From Acanthochromis polyacanthus (Eukaryota > Chordata > Actinopteri > Pomacentridae), in the NCBI RefSeq assembly GCF_021347895.1, contig NC_067132.1:28861757-28925756 (forward strand): DNA of 64,000 nt, in the 5' to 3' direction. Positions 36,380 to 48,303 of this stretch are shown here, piece after piece. The position numbers and the translations under genes are program-made. Each line of letters opens with the position of its first letter. Within the stretch, counting starts at the first letter, position 1. The notes below the pieces were generated by a model. That model did no database searches. It saw only the letters and a list, made by a program, of their open reading frames with translations, and was not told the DNA's origin.

Positions 36380-37600
36380 TACAGAGCCTATAAGAAGTGT
36401 GCCCCTTTTACTGCTTTTCAACATTGAATTGTGGCCATTATAATTTGTCCCTTTTCTATAAGCAACATGACAAGTCAGTGTTGAACAGATGAACCTTTGG
36501 CTGAAATTACAGCATCAAGCCTGTGTGGATAGATCTTTCACAGCTTTGCACATCTGCAATTTTACCCCATTCTTCTTTGCAAAACCGCTCAAGCTCCATC
36601 AAGTTGCACAGAGATCATGAGTGAACAGTTCTTTTTTTAAGTCCAACTCTAAATTCTCAGCTAAATTGAGGTCTGGCCTCTGACTCGGCCACTTCAGAAC
36701 ATTTGCCTTGCTGTCTTTAAACCATTTCTGTGTAGCCTTGGCTGTTTGTTTCGGGTCAATATCCTCCTGGAAAACAAATCGTCTCTCAAATCGCAGTTCT
36801 TTTGCAGACTAGTGCAGTCTGTTGTTCTTTTGTTGTCCTCCAGGATTTCCCTATACTTTGCTGCATTCATTTTACCGTCTAACTTCAGAAGCATTCCAGG
36901 GCCTGCAGCTGAAAAGCATCTGAACATCGTGATGCTGTCACCACCATGCATCACATCATGATACTGCCACCACCATGATGCTGCCACTACCATGCTTCAC
37001 GTCATGATGCTGCCACCACCGTGCTTCACGTCATGATGCTGCCACCACCGTGCTTCACGTCATGATGATGCCACCACCGTGCTTCACGTCATGATGCTGC
37101 CACCACCGTGCTTCACGTCATGATGCTGCCACCACCATGCTTCACGTCATGATGATGCCACCACCATACTTCACGTCATGATGCTGCCACCACCGTGCTT
37201 CACGTCATGATGGTGCCACCACTGTGCTTCACGTCATGATGCTGCCACCACCGTGCTTCACGTCATGATGCTGCCACCACCGTGCTTCACATCATGATGC
37301 TGCCACCACCGTGCTTCACGTCATGATGCTGCCACCACCGTGCTTCATGTCATGATGATGCCACCACCGTGCTTCACGTCATGATGATGCCACCACCATG
37401 CTTCACGTCATGATGCTGCCACCACCATGCTTCACGTCATGATGCTGCCACCACCATGCTTCATGTCATGATGCTGCCACCACCATGCTTCATAATGGGG
37501 ATGGTGTGATGCTACGCAGTATTTGATGTCACTCCACTCAAATGATCTCCATTTCATAAAGTGTGTTCTTTCTTGAACCGACTGTCTGCACTTGTGTTAT
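36380..37600 (-). pseudogene. Decayed Tc1-like transposase relic, interrupted by a minisatellite
   Basis: On the minus strand, 36830-36920 reads FSAAGPGMLLKLDGKMNAAK then YREILEDN, a typical Tc1 catalytic-domain block. Positions 36656-36763 read EDIDPKQTAKA...PSQRPDLNLAE, which keeps the second catalytic Asp (36761-36763) and the Glu (36656-36658) exactly 34 residues apart. A different reading frame for neighbouring blocks and many stops show decay. Where the glycine-rich HGGGS box should be (about 36935), a 29-bp repeat array has expanded. Sequence resembling the next part of the element (ATGGGGATGGTGTGATGC) resumes right of the array at about 37495. It is non-functional. Confidence 0.8.
36935..37494. 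repeat. 29-bp minisatellite derived from a transposase glycine box
   Basis: Seventeen units in strict 29-bp register start at 37002 and every 29 bp to 37466, each close to TCATGATGCTGCCACCACCG then TGCTTCACG. Irregular founder-like copies sit at 36935-37001. On the minus strand the unit reads VKHGGGSIM, which is the conserved Tc1 glycine box. Units differ at a few positions (CTG/ATG/GTG, CCG/CAT, ACGT/ATGT). The 29-bp period is not a multiple of three, so the array has no coding sense. Confidence 0.93.
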
Positions 37601-40600
37601 GTTTGATGACTCATTTTATATTTTTTAACTAATTTACAATACTGAAGTCTCTTTTCACATTGACATGAACGGTTGTTTTTTCGTAAAGGCTTCTCAAAAA
37701 ACTAATTATGTTGACTATGATGATGTTCCAAAAGCAATAAAAGGGAAAAACCTCTGTGTGAATTCTTCTGATATCATACCGATGGAGAGATGGGATGCTC
37801 ACAAAAGACTGCAGCAAGCAGTGTATTTTTCAGCTAAAATGTAAGAGAACAGCAGCCGAATGTAATGAGTCAGTAAGCATTTAGCTTTTAAGTGATATGC
37901 TTTTAATTCAGCTCCAGGTTGAGGTCCTTTCTCACTGACACTTTGAGAGACACAACGTGGCACATTCTCCTAACAGGCACAAGTCTGGCAATTAAGTGGA
38001 TCAAACCTGTAACCTGAGGTCTGCTGGAGCACAGACTCTCCAACAACAGACGCAAATCTTAAAATAATGAGAGCAGCGTCTCTCAGCACGACGAGGTCTG
38101 ATGCAGTGAGCAGCAGGAGCAAGATGATAGCAACTGCTGGGACACAGTAATCATTAAGCATTTCAGTCCACACTTACTTAAAGACTTCAAATAAGAAAAC
38201 AGCTCCAGGCTCAGCAGATGTGACATGAGGGTCAACAGGAGACTGTTTTAGTTTTGATGAACTAAAAAATACTGCAACACCGTTACCACTGGCTGTAGAT
38301 GATGGAGATTAAAGTTGCGCTTTTATAACAAGAATGAATTTCAATTATATTAGAGTAAACCACACAGATACACATAATTAGAGCAACCACATGCTGTGAA
38401 TGTGCCTGGAAAATAAGAATGCTTTGTAAATTATGAATAATAATTTATCTGAAGATGATACTCCTTTCTTTTTTACTAATTACACTTGATGATTATCTGT
38501 ATTGTTTGAGATTAATAGCCACTTTTGTGATAGTAGTTATAATTACTGTTTGAGCAAACCTCGACTTCTCCATACAAACACAGAGTCAAGGTGTTATTCC
38601 AGATCGTTTTTACAGAGCGGAGATGTGATTCAAACCTCAAATAGAGGGATTTAGTATATCTGCTTCCTTTTATCCTCCTCAAACAGACTTCATTTTTTGC
38701 AAAAAAAAAAATATGAGCAGATTTATCTCAAGTTGAAATCCTCTCCGATTGTTTAAATGGTTTTAAGCACAGATGGATTTTCTCTTACGCCTTTCCCCAT
38801 CTGACTTTTAATCTTTGAATAAAAGATTCCAATAAAGAAAAAAAATCAGCTGCCTGTTCCGGCTCTGTGCTTTACAGGTCAAAGAACATCAGTGCGATGT
38901 GATTGCATCCAAACCCATTTGGACAATCTCGCCGTTGTCATACAATGGGGGTGCAGCGATACGGCCGTAAATAAACAAGCTGTCTTGTTTGTTACTCGTG
39001 ACGGGGGTAACTAATTTCCAACTGGCTAGCGCTCGTGTGTTGTTCTTGAGCTTCTTCCGCCTGGTTTGTTTGATTTGCGAGTGAATCTCTTCCAGTCCAT
39101 TAGCGAGACGCTGGGAGGACGCCACTGCCAGCTGACCTCTCTCTGCAGAGTCTGCAGTAAATCACATCTCTGTAACATAACAAGGAATACCAACTGCCGG
39201 AGGACGAGTCGGTGTATCATCAGTGTGTATGACACAGAGCGGCTGCAACAATGTGGAAATAAACCTGTAGGAACGTATCCTGCGACACACAATGCCAGCA
39301 TTATGTGCATGAGATTGAAATACTCCACCTCAGCCTGGAATGCCTTCCAGCTGGGCATCATAACTGATGGTTTCCAATGTATAATTTAAATATGATCTCT
39401 GAAGCAGCTATAGACAAAATGCCCCTTCGCATGCAACTGCACATTCTGCAGAAGCAATTAATCACATCGACGCTGTATTATTGTCCTCATCACTATGGAA
39501 ACAGTAAGGATGAATAGGGTATTTATCGCTTATAGCTATACCTCTTCTGCATGGTGAACACGCATTATGACACGGCTAAACAAGTGACGAGGCGCACACA
39601 TGAGGGGGAAAGAGATTCACGCTCGCCTCTCATGTTTAATGCATGAGGGCAAATTTTTATTTGTCAGTCTCAACACATAAGTCTTCTTTAGGAAACAAGA
39701 ACAATAAAGCATATACAGCCGGAGTTTCTCCTCATTTCATCACCTTTTCCTGTGGCAGTGTGTGTCTGCATGTCTGCCAAGGGAGGCAAAAAGTATCCGC
39801 GAATTCTGTGGCTACGCCGAATGAAAGATTCGCCTTCATCTCTTAACTTCAACAGTGCCACAAGTACATGCAAAAAGGTAGATGCATTCCACTGGAGGGA
39901 AAGATTTTCGTATGCTGTTCTGTAGGCGGAAAATTATCAGTTGTACGGTCATCTTGCTGAATCTGATGTTACTGCTGCTTTAATGACGTATGCCAATTCA
40001 AAGGCACCACTGGGAAATGTTCCAGCACATCTTTTAGCCAAGTATCTGAAGGCATATCCTTGTGTGCAAATGTATGAAGTGCTGACTCCTCTAGCAAACC
40101 TTCAATTGGATCTATATGGATTGCCAACTCTACAATAAGCCTTCACGGGTTTTGCTGTCTCCACAGAAAGCAGCTCTCACACGTCAAACTACATTAAATG
40201 TGTATAAAAAGTTCAGCCTTTGTTTTGTACAGGTTAACATTCTGAAGAGTTAATTTCATGCCTTCAGATTTCTCACTAATCATCCATTTACTTCTATTGA
40301 CACAGAATGTATACACAGTTTCTGGTTCTGTATGTAATTAGAGGGTAATTCTGCTGCCAACGTCGGCTCAGCCTGACAAAGACCGAGCTGTTACTATGAC
40401 ACCAGCTATATGGGTGCTCAAGTAATAAAAGAAGTATAAATGGCCATGTTTTGCCAGCTGTAAATTGCTGGAAGAAACTCTGCTTTGTTCAGTCAACATG
40501 TATCAGAGTACTTTACAAAATGGAGAACAGCCTAAATGTGCCATTTGTACACACAAGGCAGACTGGGTGTTTATCAACTGTCTAATGGGGACTACACTCA

Positions 40601-41051
40601 CAAATGACCAGCCTTGTAAGGGTTACAGCACATTACAGATAATGAAAGTACCTGTGTCCTTGTGCCCTAATGGCTAGAAGCGCATAGCAGTATTTCACTC
40701 CGTTCTACTCCCTACCCATGATTCCCCTCTGCCTCTTCTGTCACATGGGGGAAGACATTTCAAAGAAGCAATGAAAAGTTCGACCAACAACCTGGACTAC
40801 AACAGAACAGAAGAGTATTTGCAACATAGTCTGCAGATGCCCATCAAACCCCATATGGATATTACATGAATGATTCACATTTCCTCACTTATCAAGGTTT
40901 GATAAATTAATAGGCAACTAAAGCCACTTGGTTGAAGTTATATATCGTTGCCAAGACTAGAAGAAGCTAATGCTTCTACTGTTGATTCTCTAACAGAATG
41001 GCAAAGTATTTTTATTTTACATCAAAACTGCTGGAACTGGAACACAACTCA
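37601..41051. other. Intronic sequence, nothing recognised
   Basis: No exon, RNA gene or repeat family is recognised over about 3.4 kb. The stretch 38400-38540 is AT-rich with many TAAT cores. Open frames up to 111 codons (39026-39361) have no signature. Confidence 0.45.
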
Positions 41052-41119
41052 CATTACCGTTCAGAAGTTTGGGGTCATGAGGACATTTCTAAGTGACCCC
41101 AAACTTTTGACTGGTAGTG
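41052..41119. mobile_element. 68-bp micro-MITE: two tips joined without core
   Basis: The left tip (41052-41077, CATTACCGTTCAGAAGTTTG then GGGTCA) is followed by a 16-base spacer. The right tip (41094-41119, TGACCCCAAACTTTTGACTG then GTAGTG) follows directly, with TA after it. The 26-base arms are complementary except for about four positions, so the whole element is a hairpin. The core present in other copies is absent. Confidence 0.8.
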
Positions 41120-41127
41120 TATATGCA

Positions 41128-41385
41128 ACTCGTCAAGACGCACAGAAATGTAAATACAACAGGAAGTCAGCCATTTTGAATTGTGTGTGATATTTTGGAC
41201 GATTTAGACCTATTTTTGCACATTTTCAAAAGCTATAAACACAAATGGGGTAACCCTGACAAAGCTCAAATTTGGCCAGGATGTACACCAGGCATGGCTG
41301 ATGAAAAGTTATTAAAATGCTAAGCAAAAGCATGAAGGCGTGGAAATGGCGGCCCAGAGTTTCAATGTTTCACCATGAAGCTGCT
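41128..41385 (-). repeat. Interspersed repeat B, copy 3 (fragment)
   Basis: The reverse-complement landmarks of copy 1 occur in order: CTCGTCAAGACGCACAGAAA, CAACAGGAAGTCAGCCATTT, CAAAAGCTATAAAC, GGTAACC, ACACCAGGCATG and GTTTCACCATGAAG. It abuts the micro-MITE on the left and another MITE tip on the right. Confidence 0.75.
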
Positions 41386-41389
41386 TGTG

Positions 41390-41441
41390 TTTTAAAAATG
41401 AAGACATTTCTAAGTGACCCCTAACTTTTGAAAAGTAGTGT
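41390..41441 (+). mobile_element. MITE right-tip fragment
   Basis: AAAAATGAAGACATTTCTAA, then GTGACCCCTAACTTTTG, then AAAAGTAGTG followed by TA, matches the right arm and tip of the MITE family. Left arm and core are missing or displaced by repeat B. Confidence 0.7.
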
Positions 41442-41481
41442 ACACCTAAAAAAAACAAAAAAAAAAAAAACAGAACTCCTA

Positions 41482-41775
41482 AATAGCAGGACATTTCCCA
41501 GCAGGACAACGCCCCCCGTCACAGCATAAAACCTGACGAAGGGCAGCTTGAGGAACATGACCAAGAGTCCCCCACCTGGAGCCTGAGACGTGCTGGAACT
41601 AAACTCATCCACGGAAGCCATATGCCAGAAATAAACTTCCCGATGTATCACAAGACACCCCTACAGGTCCCGTGTCTATGCTCCCTATATATTAGCGCTG
41701 TTTTGGCAGCAAATCGTGCACCTACACAATATCAGCCAGGTGGTTTTAATGTTATGGCTGATTGGTGTGTGTTTC
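41482..41775 (+). pseudogene. 3' part of a second decayed Tc1-like element
   Basis: CATTTCCCAGCAGGACAACG encodes SQQDNAPRH in one frame, which corresponds to the second catalytic Asp block of Tc1-like transposases. Further decayed blocks follow (TGAGGAACATGACCAAGAGT). The right end has GCTGTTTTGGCAGCAAATCG and GGTGGTTTTAATGTTATGGC then TGATTGGTGTG, a well-known tail of fish Tc1-like repeats. The 5' half is absent. It is non-functional and a different lineage from the other relics in the window. Confidence 0.7.
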
Positions 41776-44700
41776 GATTACATTCTGTATTGTTTCTTTC
41801 CCCAAGAAACAACCCTCCAGGCAGAGTTCTGTCACTCAAAATATCTGGCACATAAAGTCCAGTTAACGCTCTGCCCACCTGCTACTTGAGTTTTATGAGA
41901 TGCGGATTCAGGCTCACTTAAGTGTTTTGCATGGAAACTTCCCAACACATACTAACTAGAAAGTCATCGGAGCCACGGTGGAGAAGGAGGGGAGGGGAAG
42001 GACACAGGAAAAAATAAAAAACAGAAAGGGAGGCAGAGAGATTTCACTGCAGAGCACTGGATGTCCCTTTAGCCCACAGCCATTGGTATTCACTGCGGCC
42101 AGGCGGCAGTGCCAGCGTGTTCTGCATCTCTCAGGAACATTAAGAATTGAAAAGTATCTTTCCTATTGTTCTTATCTATCACCCTTCATTCCATAACGCA
42201 CACTTGTCGTGCCACTCCGGCAAAATAAATTGCCGTCATGGAAACAATATGCACCGGCAGACGCACTCGCTTCCTGGAAATGAAATGCCCCACCAGCCAC
42301 TGCTTCCAGGCGCAGGGGTCTAATAAAAAGAGGCTGCTGCTCCTGTTGATGTTTACCCAGCCTAATGTATTCTGGCCTGCTGTTTTTTTATCACTTTCTC
42401 AGAGAAAATATGAACATTCATGTAGAAAGAATAGACTTCCAGACTCTTTCATTGGCATCACGTCTGACTGAAGTGCTCTCGCAATGAAAAATGTCTTAAG
42501 AGCAGTCTTTTACTGAAAAAATATACCTTTTTTCTTTTTAAATACATTACCTGGTTTCACCTCTCTTATGCAAAAATGGAATCTAAAAATTCAACCGCTC
42601 GAGGCTGCTTCTTCCCTTTAAAACACAGTCACCGTTGCTCGGTGTGAGGCAAAAGAAGCAGGACATTGATGGGTACTTTCATGTATTATGAACACTTCAA
42701 CACCCCAGTGCCTGCCCAGTGGATGTTCAAATACACTCTGCAAGAGGCCCAGAGGACTCCAAAAAAAAAACCCATTCAGAATAATATATCAAAATCTGTG
42801 ATGGATTCCCTGGTTGCTGCGGTGCGCACGCCGGGCATTTCCATCCTTCTACCGTGTTTGTGTGGCCCCTTGCTGTGTTTCCATGGCAACTTTGTCAAAG
42901 TGGAAAAATAATTCACCGCTTACCCTCTATCTGGCCACCTGTTGTTATTACTGCGACCCGATTGTTCATGCTCTTGCATGTTGCATCTCTGAATGATTTA
43001 AAAGGTTTGTAAGCAGCATATTTATTTATTAATAGGCGGTTATGGCTTTTGTGATTAACATTCCCTTCACCATGTAACTGCATATTACACGAACCCTTAT
43101 TTGATGCATTCTTTTTTTCCTGAAGCTCGTGCATTGGGGGTCATTCCACCTGTTTATGCAACAGTGTCACAAATGGCGGATTTATTCACGTCTGTTGCTC
43201 TCGCTTCGAACATTACCTAGCAACCGCACGTCTGGTCTAATGGACGATTAGCAAAGAGCGTGTAGCGACACAAGATAAGTTCACAAACAACACACAATTC
43301 CACAGACAAACAAAGCAAGTGGTGTTGAATTCTTTGTTGTGGTTTCTCTCTATGAATAGTGAAAAAGCTCTTAGAAGGCTTGCGTGGTATTTAAGGATAC
43401 TGTGCTCTTTAGAATGCCCGTTTTGCCAATAACCATCTGAACTAGAAGCAATTTCTGGGTGTTTTTTTGCTCATTTTTCACTGCAATATAGAGTTTTGCA
43501 CCTCTATGGAAACAGAAAAAGCATGGCTAGAAGTAGAGAATTGTCTTTTGTGCAATACAAAAATTATAATCCCATAAATCATTAAAATGTATGCCAAGCA
43601 TTTTCCCAAATGCCCAGAGCTCCATACACTATAGATATTTCATACTTATAATTTGTTTCTGTCTCAGATTTTTCGTCACATGACTGTTGATTACAGCTGA
43701 GTAACTAATGCCTCTCCATGGGACCAAGGATTGCAGATTTTTCTATTTTTTTTTTTTTTACAGAATGTGATTTTTTTTTGCTGAATGTTTAAATGAGACA
43801 CGCAGAATAAAGTGATTTTGATGAAATACCACACTTTTCCTAAGCAAAAACGCATCACAGACGAGCAGTTCAAGGTTAGTCGGCTCTAATAAATTGCGTA
43901 ATTTGGCAATTTTGTAAAGATAACCCACTTATATAACCTGCAGGTGGGGGTTTAAAAGATGAAACTAACTCATTCACTTCTAATAAAGCATAATATTGCT
44001 CACGCATCCTTTGTATGTCTGCTTCAAGTACAGCACCTACACAAATATTCAGCACAACACTGTCACACAGTACCTCTTGGCTGATTTACTGTTGTAAATG
44101 AGCATAAATTGTTCAACCTTTGTTCAACTCCCACAAAACTGAAGATGCTGTCTTCTCCTGGAGTGCGTCTATTCCATTATTAGAATTATTTTGTGCTGCC
44201 AGAATTGAACAGTCCATGTGTACGTGGCTGTTTTGAGGTATTCCTTTAATTTATCAGTTTTATTACTACCTTTTAACACCATCATGTACCATAAACCGGG
44301 TGAGATGCTAAAAAAAAGGTGTTAAGATATGAAAAATTACAACCGAACCTAATGGACGGTGCTGGAAAGCTGAAAGAGGACCAGGGTCTGTATATTGCCT
44401 CACTGCCAGTGACGACCGGCCAATAGAGGGCACACACATCAGCAAACGGAAGTCTAATAGGACGTACTATCCATGACCACATTAACCAACACTGTTCCAG
44501 TCCAGCAGATGCTGACTGTGATAAACTGTGACCAAAAAGTGATTAAAATGGGCTGATGGCACTTTTTTATAGCCACTGCTGCATATTTACATTGCTGTAA
44601 GTAGCAGAAATGCAGGATATAACAATATTCCTAAAAAAAAGCAGTTTCAGCAAGTTGAATTTACCTCTTTAAATTAAAATAATTTTTTTCCTCCCGTCAC

Positions 44701-45130
44701 AGAGGACCCTGCTGCTTATTGAGAAAAAAGAACGGTTAAATAAATGAGACAGTCCTGTAGTTGCAGACGAAGCAAAGGCACTAAGTTAGACAACCGCCAT
44801 GTGTAAGCAAAAGTCCTCAGTGTTTGTAGCCTCATGCAGGTATAAAAAGAAAAGAAAAAAAAACTGCAGCCAGCACTGTTCGGCGCCTGTGGAGGATTTA
44901 GAGATGCTGGCTCCCTCCCTTTCAGGATACATGCTGTTTGAAAGTAGCCAGCTCATCAGGTTGTCAGGGCATGAACTTGACCAACTAAGGGGGTGGAGAT
45001 CAGGACTACCAATGGACTTATGGTGCCACAAGGCAGAAAGTTTTGTAGAGTAACTTTGTCTCTAAAGTCATGTGGAAAAAGTAAGAACATCCCGTGGAAA
45101 CTTGACTTTTTCGTCATGTTTGAACAAGGA
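41776..45130. other. Intronic sequence, nothing recognised
   Basis: No exon, RNA gene or repeat family is recognised over about 3.3 kb. Poly-T and poly-A runs occur near 43748-43760 and 44850. The stretch 43000-43270 is repeat-free and could be tested for conservation. Confidence 0.45.
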
Positions 45131-45142
45131 AACTTTTTGCTC

Positions 45143-45514
45143 AGGCTGCACGGTGACTTGGTGGTTAACAGGTTCGCCTTGCAGCTAGAAGATCACAAGG
45201 TTCACGTCCTGGCCTTCTAGGAATCTTTCTGCATTGAGTTTGCATGTTCTCTCTGTGCATGCGTGGGTTTTCTCCAGGTACTCCGGCTTCCTCCCACAGT
45301 CCAAAAACATGCTGAGGTTGACTGGTAACTCTAAACTGTGCATAGGTGTGAATGCCGGCGTGCTTGTTTCTTTCTATATGTGATAGACATATGATAGAGT
45401 GGTGACCGGTCCAGATGACCCCTGCCTTCGCCCTAAGTCAGCTGGGATAGACTAAAGCAAACCAACGACCCTAATGAGGATTAAGCAGTGTATAGATATT
45501 GGTTGGATGGATGG
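45143..45514 (+). mobile_element. tRNA-headed SINE, full length with 12-bp target-site duplication
   Basis: A 372-bp insert lies between perfect direct repeats AACTTTTTGCTC at 45131-45142 and 45515-45526. The head AGGCTGCACGGTGACTTGGT carries an A-box-like site at 45154-45164. A B-box-like GGTTCACGTCC lies at 45199-45209, about 45 bases on, as in tRNA-derived RNA polymerase III promoters. The body has TTTGCATGTTCTCTCTGTGC and CCCTAAGTCAGCTGGGATAG. The tail is TTGGATGGATGGA. It is the same family as 31204-31528. The tail repeat rather than poly-A suggests mobilisation by an L2/CR1- or RTE-type LINE. Confidence 0.9.
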
Positions 45515-45799
45515 AACTTTTTGCTCCTTTTTGAAACAGTGTCTACTCATGGAGGTAATATGCTCTTTAAGACTAGAATGAGGGATTTCACATGAGTTGC
45601 CAACAATTAAAACCTCCTAAGGGAGTGACAAGTGGAGCCGATCTCGTTTAACCCCTGAAATTTGACATTAATTAGTCAAATGATTGATGTGCACCAGTAA
45701 ATTCAGCCCAAAAACAGACTGTTTGAAGCTAAATGTCTACATGAACCACTAGATTTGCAGTAACTTTTGTAACTCTATGGAGTCAAAGTGCATTTATCT

Positions 45800-46400
45800 A
45801 CAAGCATAAAGAGATTGCACAAATTTTGAGTCGCCAGGAAAAAGCCTTCGCTGTTCAAAAAGAACCTTACAGCAAAAGTTTGCCAATGAACAAGCAGCCA
45901 AAGAGCAATCTTTTTGGAATAATATTCTCTGGACAGGCAAATCAAAGTTAGAAGTGTTTGGCCACAGTAACAGCAGACATGTTTGGCTTTGACCAAAAGC
46001 AGCTTTTCTGGAGAAGAGCACAATAAAAGATGTGAAGCATGGTGGTGGCACAATCATTGCTCCAACTATGAATTCAACACCATATCAAGATAATATGAGG
46101 CCATCTGTACGATAATTGAAGCTGAACCAGAAGAGGGTCTTTCAGCAGGATAACGATCCAAAAAATACAAGCGAATCCACCAAGGAATGACTCAAAAAGG
46201 AAGAAACAGAGGGTTAGAAAGTCCAGATTTGAATCTGATTTGCATGTTGTGGGGGGAAACTAACAGTGTGTGCAAGTAAACTCTCAAACATTTTGCAACT
46301 GAAGGGATTTTGCATGGAGGTGCGGTAGCCAATTATGCAGAACGCCTACAAGAAATTATGTATGCTAAAATGGGCAATAGCAGCACCTGAAGCTGACTTT
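45800..46400 (+). pseudogene. Decayed Tc1-like transposase relic (third lineage)
   Basis: Catalytic-domain blocks are readable on the plus strand: ILWTGKSKLEVFGHS, VKHGGGTIIAP, RVFQQDNDPKNTSES and SPDLNLICMLWG. The first catalytic Asp is replaced by Gly (GGC at 45936-45938). The second is kept (46149-46151). The Glu position is Cys (TGC at 46242-46244). These blocks share one reading phase, although the last spacing is four codons short of 34. Several stop codons intervene. No terminal inverted repeats were recognised. It is an old, inactive copy. Confidence 0.85.
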
Positions 46401-46546
46401 ACTTTGTTTTCCCAACAGAATATTGATATTATTATTGAATACATAACTGAAAAGTGAACTTTCCTCAAAGTGTCATTCAAGTACATCGTCTTTATCTGTA
46501 AGCACAGGAAGAACAAAGTTTAAAAGATTACTTATCCAATCCTAAC

Positions 46547-46835
46547 CATGAAAATTCACACTTTTCTTCATTTGCTAACGTAATTGCATAAGGGTTTTCT
46601 AACCATCAATGAGCCTTTCAACACCATTAGCTAACACAATGTAGCATTAGAACACAGGAGTGATGGTTGCTGGAAATGTTCCTCTGAACCCCTATGGAGA
46701 TATTCCATTCAAAGCAGTTGTTTCCAGCTAGATTTACCACATTAACAATGTCTAGACTGCATTTTTGATTAATTTAATGTTATCTTCATTGAAAAAAACG
46801 GCTTTTAAGTGACCCTAAACTCTTCAAGGGTAGTG
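46547..46835 (+). mobile_element. TA-type MITE, core-bearing copy 5, left tip lost
   Basis: The copy starts inside the left arm (CATGAAAATTCACACTTTTC). It has the core (GCATTAGAACACAGGAGTG; GAACCCCTATGG in place of TACCCC), with about a dozen bases lost after TTTCCAGCTAGA. It ends with GTGACCCTAAACTCTTCAAG plus GGTAGTG. The left tip is not present. Confidence 0.8.
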
Positions 46836-48303
46836 CATCTATGTACTCATTTTTTCTGCCACATACAGAATCGTCAAAATCATTTTTATTTCCTGACAAA
46901 ACCTCTTTGATCTTTCTGGAACATTACACAAATAATAAAGAAAGAGCGTGTCTTACTGGAAAGACATCCCCATTGCGAGTATAAAACATTCACCCCCAGC
47001 AGACATGAATTGTCTCGCTACAAAGTTTGCAGCTTCCTTCCACACAGAGAACATAGTCTGCAGTCAGTGTGGATTCACAACACTTAGAAGTGATTCCAGC
47101 AATAATAGGTTTTCACAGAAGGCAAAGAAGAAGAAAAAAAATGACCGCAGACTCGTCTCATACCTCTCCTGGAGCAAAATCCAATCCTGTGTCCATATAT
47201 ATACTCGGTATGTTCCAAGCTTGTGTAGTTGGGCCAAAATGGGTCTAAATACACTGTTTTTGCCTCAGTTCTCATGGCTTGTGTTGTCAGAGTAACAGCT
47301 GAGAGATCACAGCACCAAGTAGCTGCTTTGACACTGTACTTTCTGCTAAGAAAGTGCAGCAGCAGCAGCTGTGTTGAGGTCTGATAAGAAGCGTGCCACC
47401 AAATAACGATAAAGAGAAATCAGCTGGAATTCAATCTGATGGTTATAAAGAGCTTATGTGAGCCTGATTGTATATAGACAAAGTATAAACTTGTGTACTT
47501 GGAAGCCAATCAGTGAGATACTTTAAGAATGTAAGACAGCAAACAAGTGTAGAACCAATGAAAGAGAAGGAGGTGAGAACGCTGACATGTAAGTCTGGAT
47601 TCGCTGGGTTATAGTGAACAGAAAAAGCAGGAAATTTAGCCACAGTTTATCTATGAAATATTACTAACATGCTAATTAACACATACGGTGGCATAACATA
47701 CATAGATATTAAACAGATATAGATATTATATATAGATATAAATAGTCAACAATAACAATTTTGCCAATAAATTGGTGACATCATCATAAAATAAGTGAAA
47801 AATGTCGCTAAATGATGCGAGTCACCATCCAATGTGATTATATGAAAGCGTGGACCACTTTCTCAAAGTCTGGGGATCAGTTTTACTGCTGTATTTAGGA
47901 CACAACAAGAACCAAAAGCATAATCAGGATTTCCGCCAGTGCTCTGCAAATGCCCACGCAGCCTAAGCTTGAGGACAGTATGGTTGGAAACAGATATACT
48001 GGTTGGAAAGCTCTACAGCAACATCAACATTCACGATTCCATAAAGTCAATAACTTTAGCTTAGCCTTGGCGTGATGAAGCACAGCCAGCAGATACTTTG
48101 GTAAGTTTTTCCCGGCCGGTTTGTGACTTATGACCCTTATTTACTCAAGGACATGCAAAGTATAAGACTGTTCTGGGAGACTGCTGTGTGCAGTCCCAGC
48201 TGCCTTAGTTTACCAACTTTTCAGTATAATATAATAAAGTTGTGTACTGGAAACTGCCTGGTTGTTGCAGAAATTCATATAAATCTAAAAAAAATATCAC
48301 ACA
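46836..48303. other. Intronic sequence, nothing recognised
   Basis: No exon or repeat family is recognised. A short AT-rich, ATAGATATA-type patch lies at about 47700-47750. Open frames up to 115 codons have no signature. Confidence 0.45.

Noticed and set aside
36935..37494. Regular 29-bp repeats that superficially resemble a CRISPR array
   Set aside because: The repeats are contiguous with no spacers, the units vary, the sequence is a transposase fragment and the context is a vertebrate intron.
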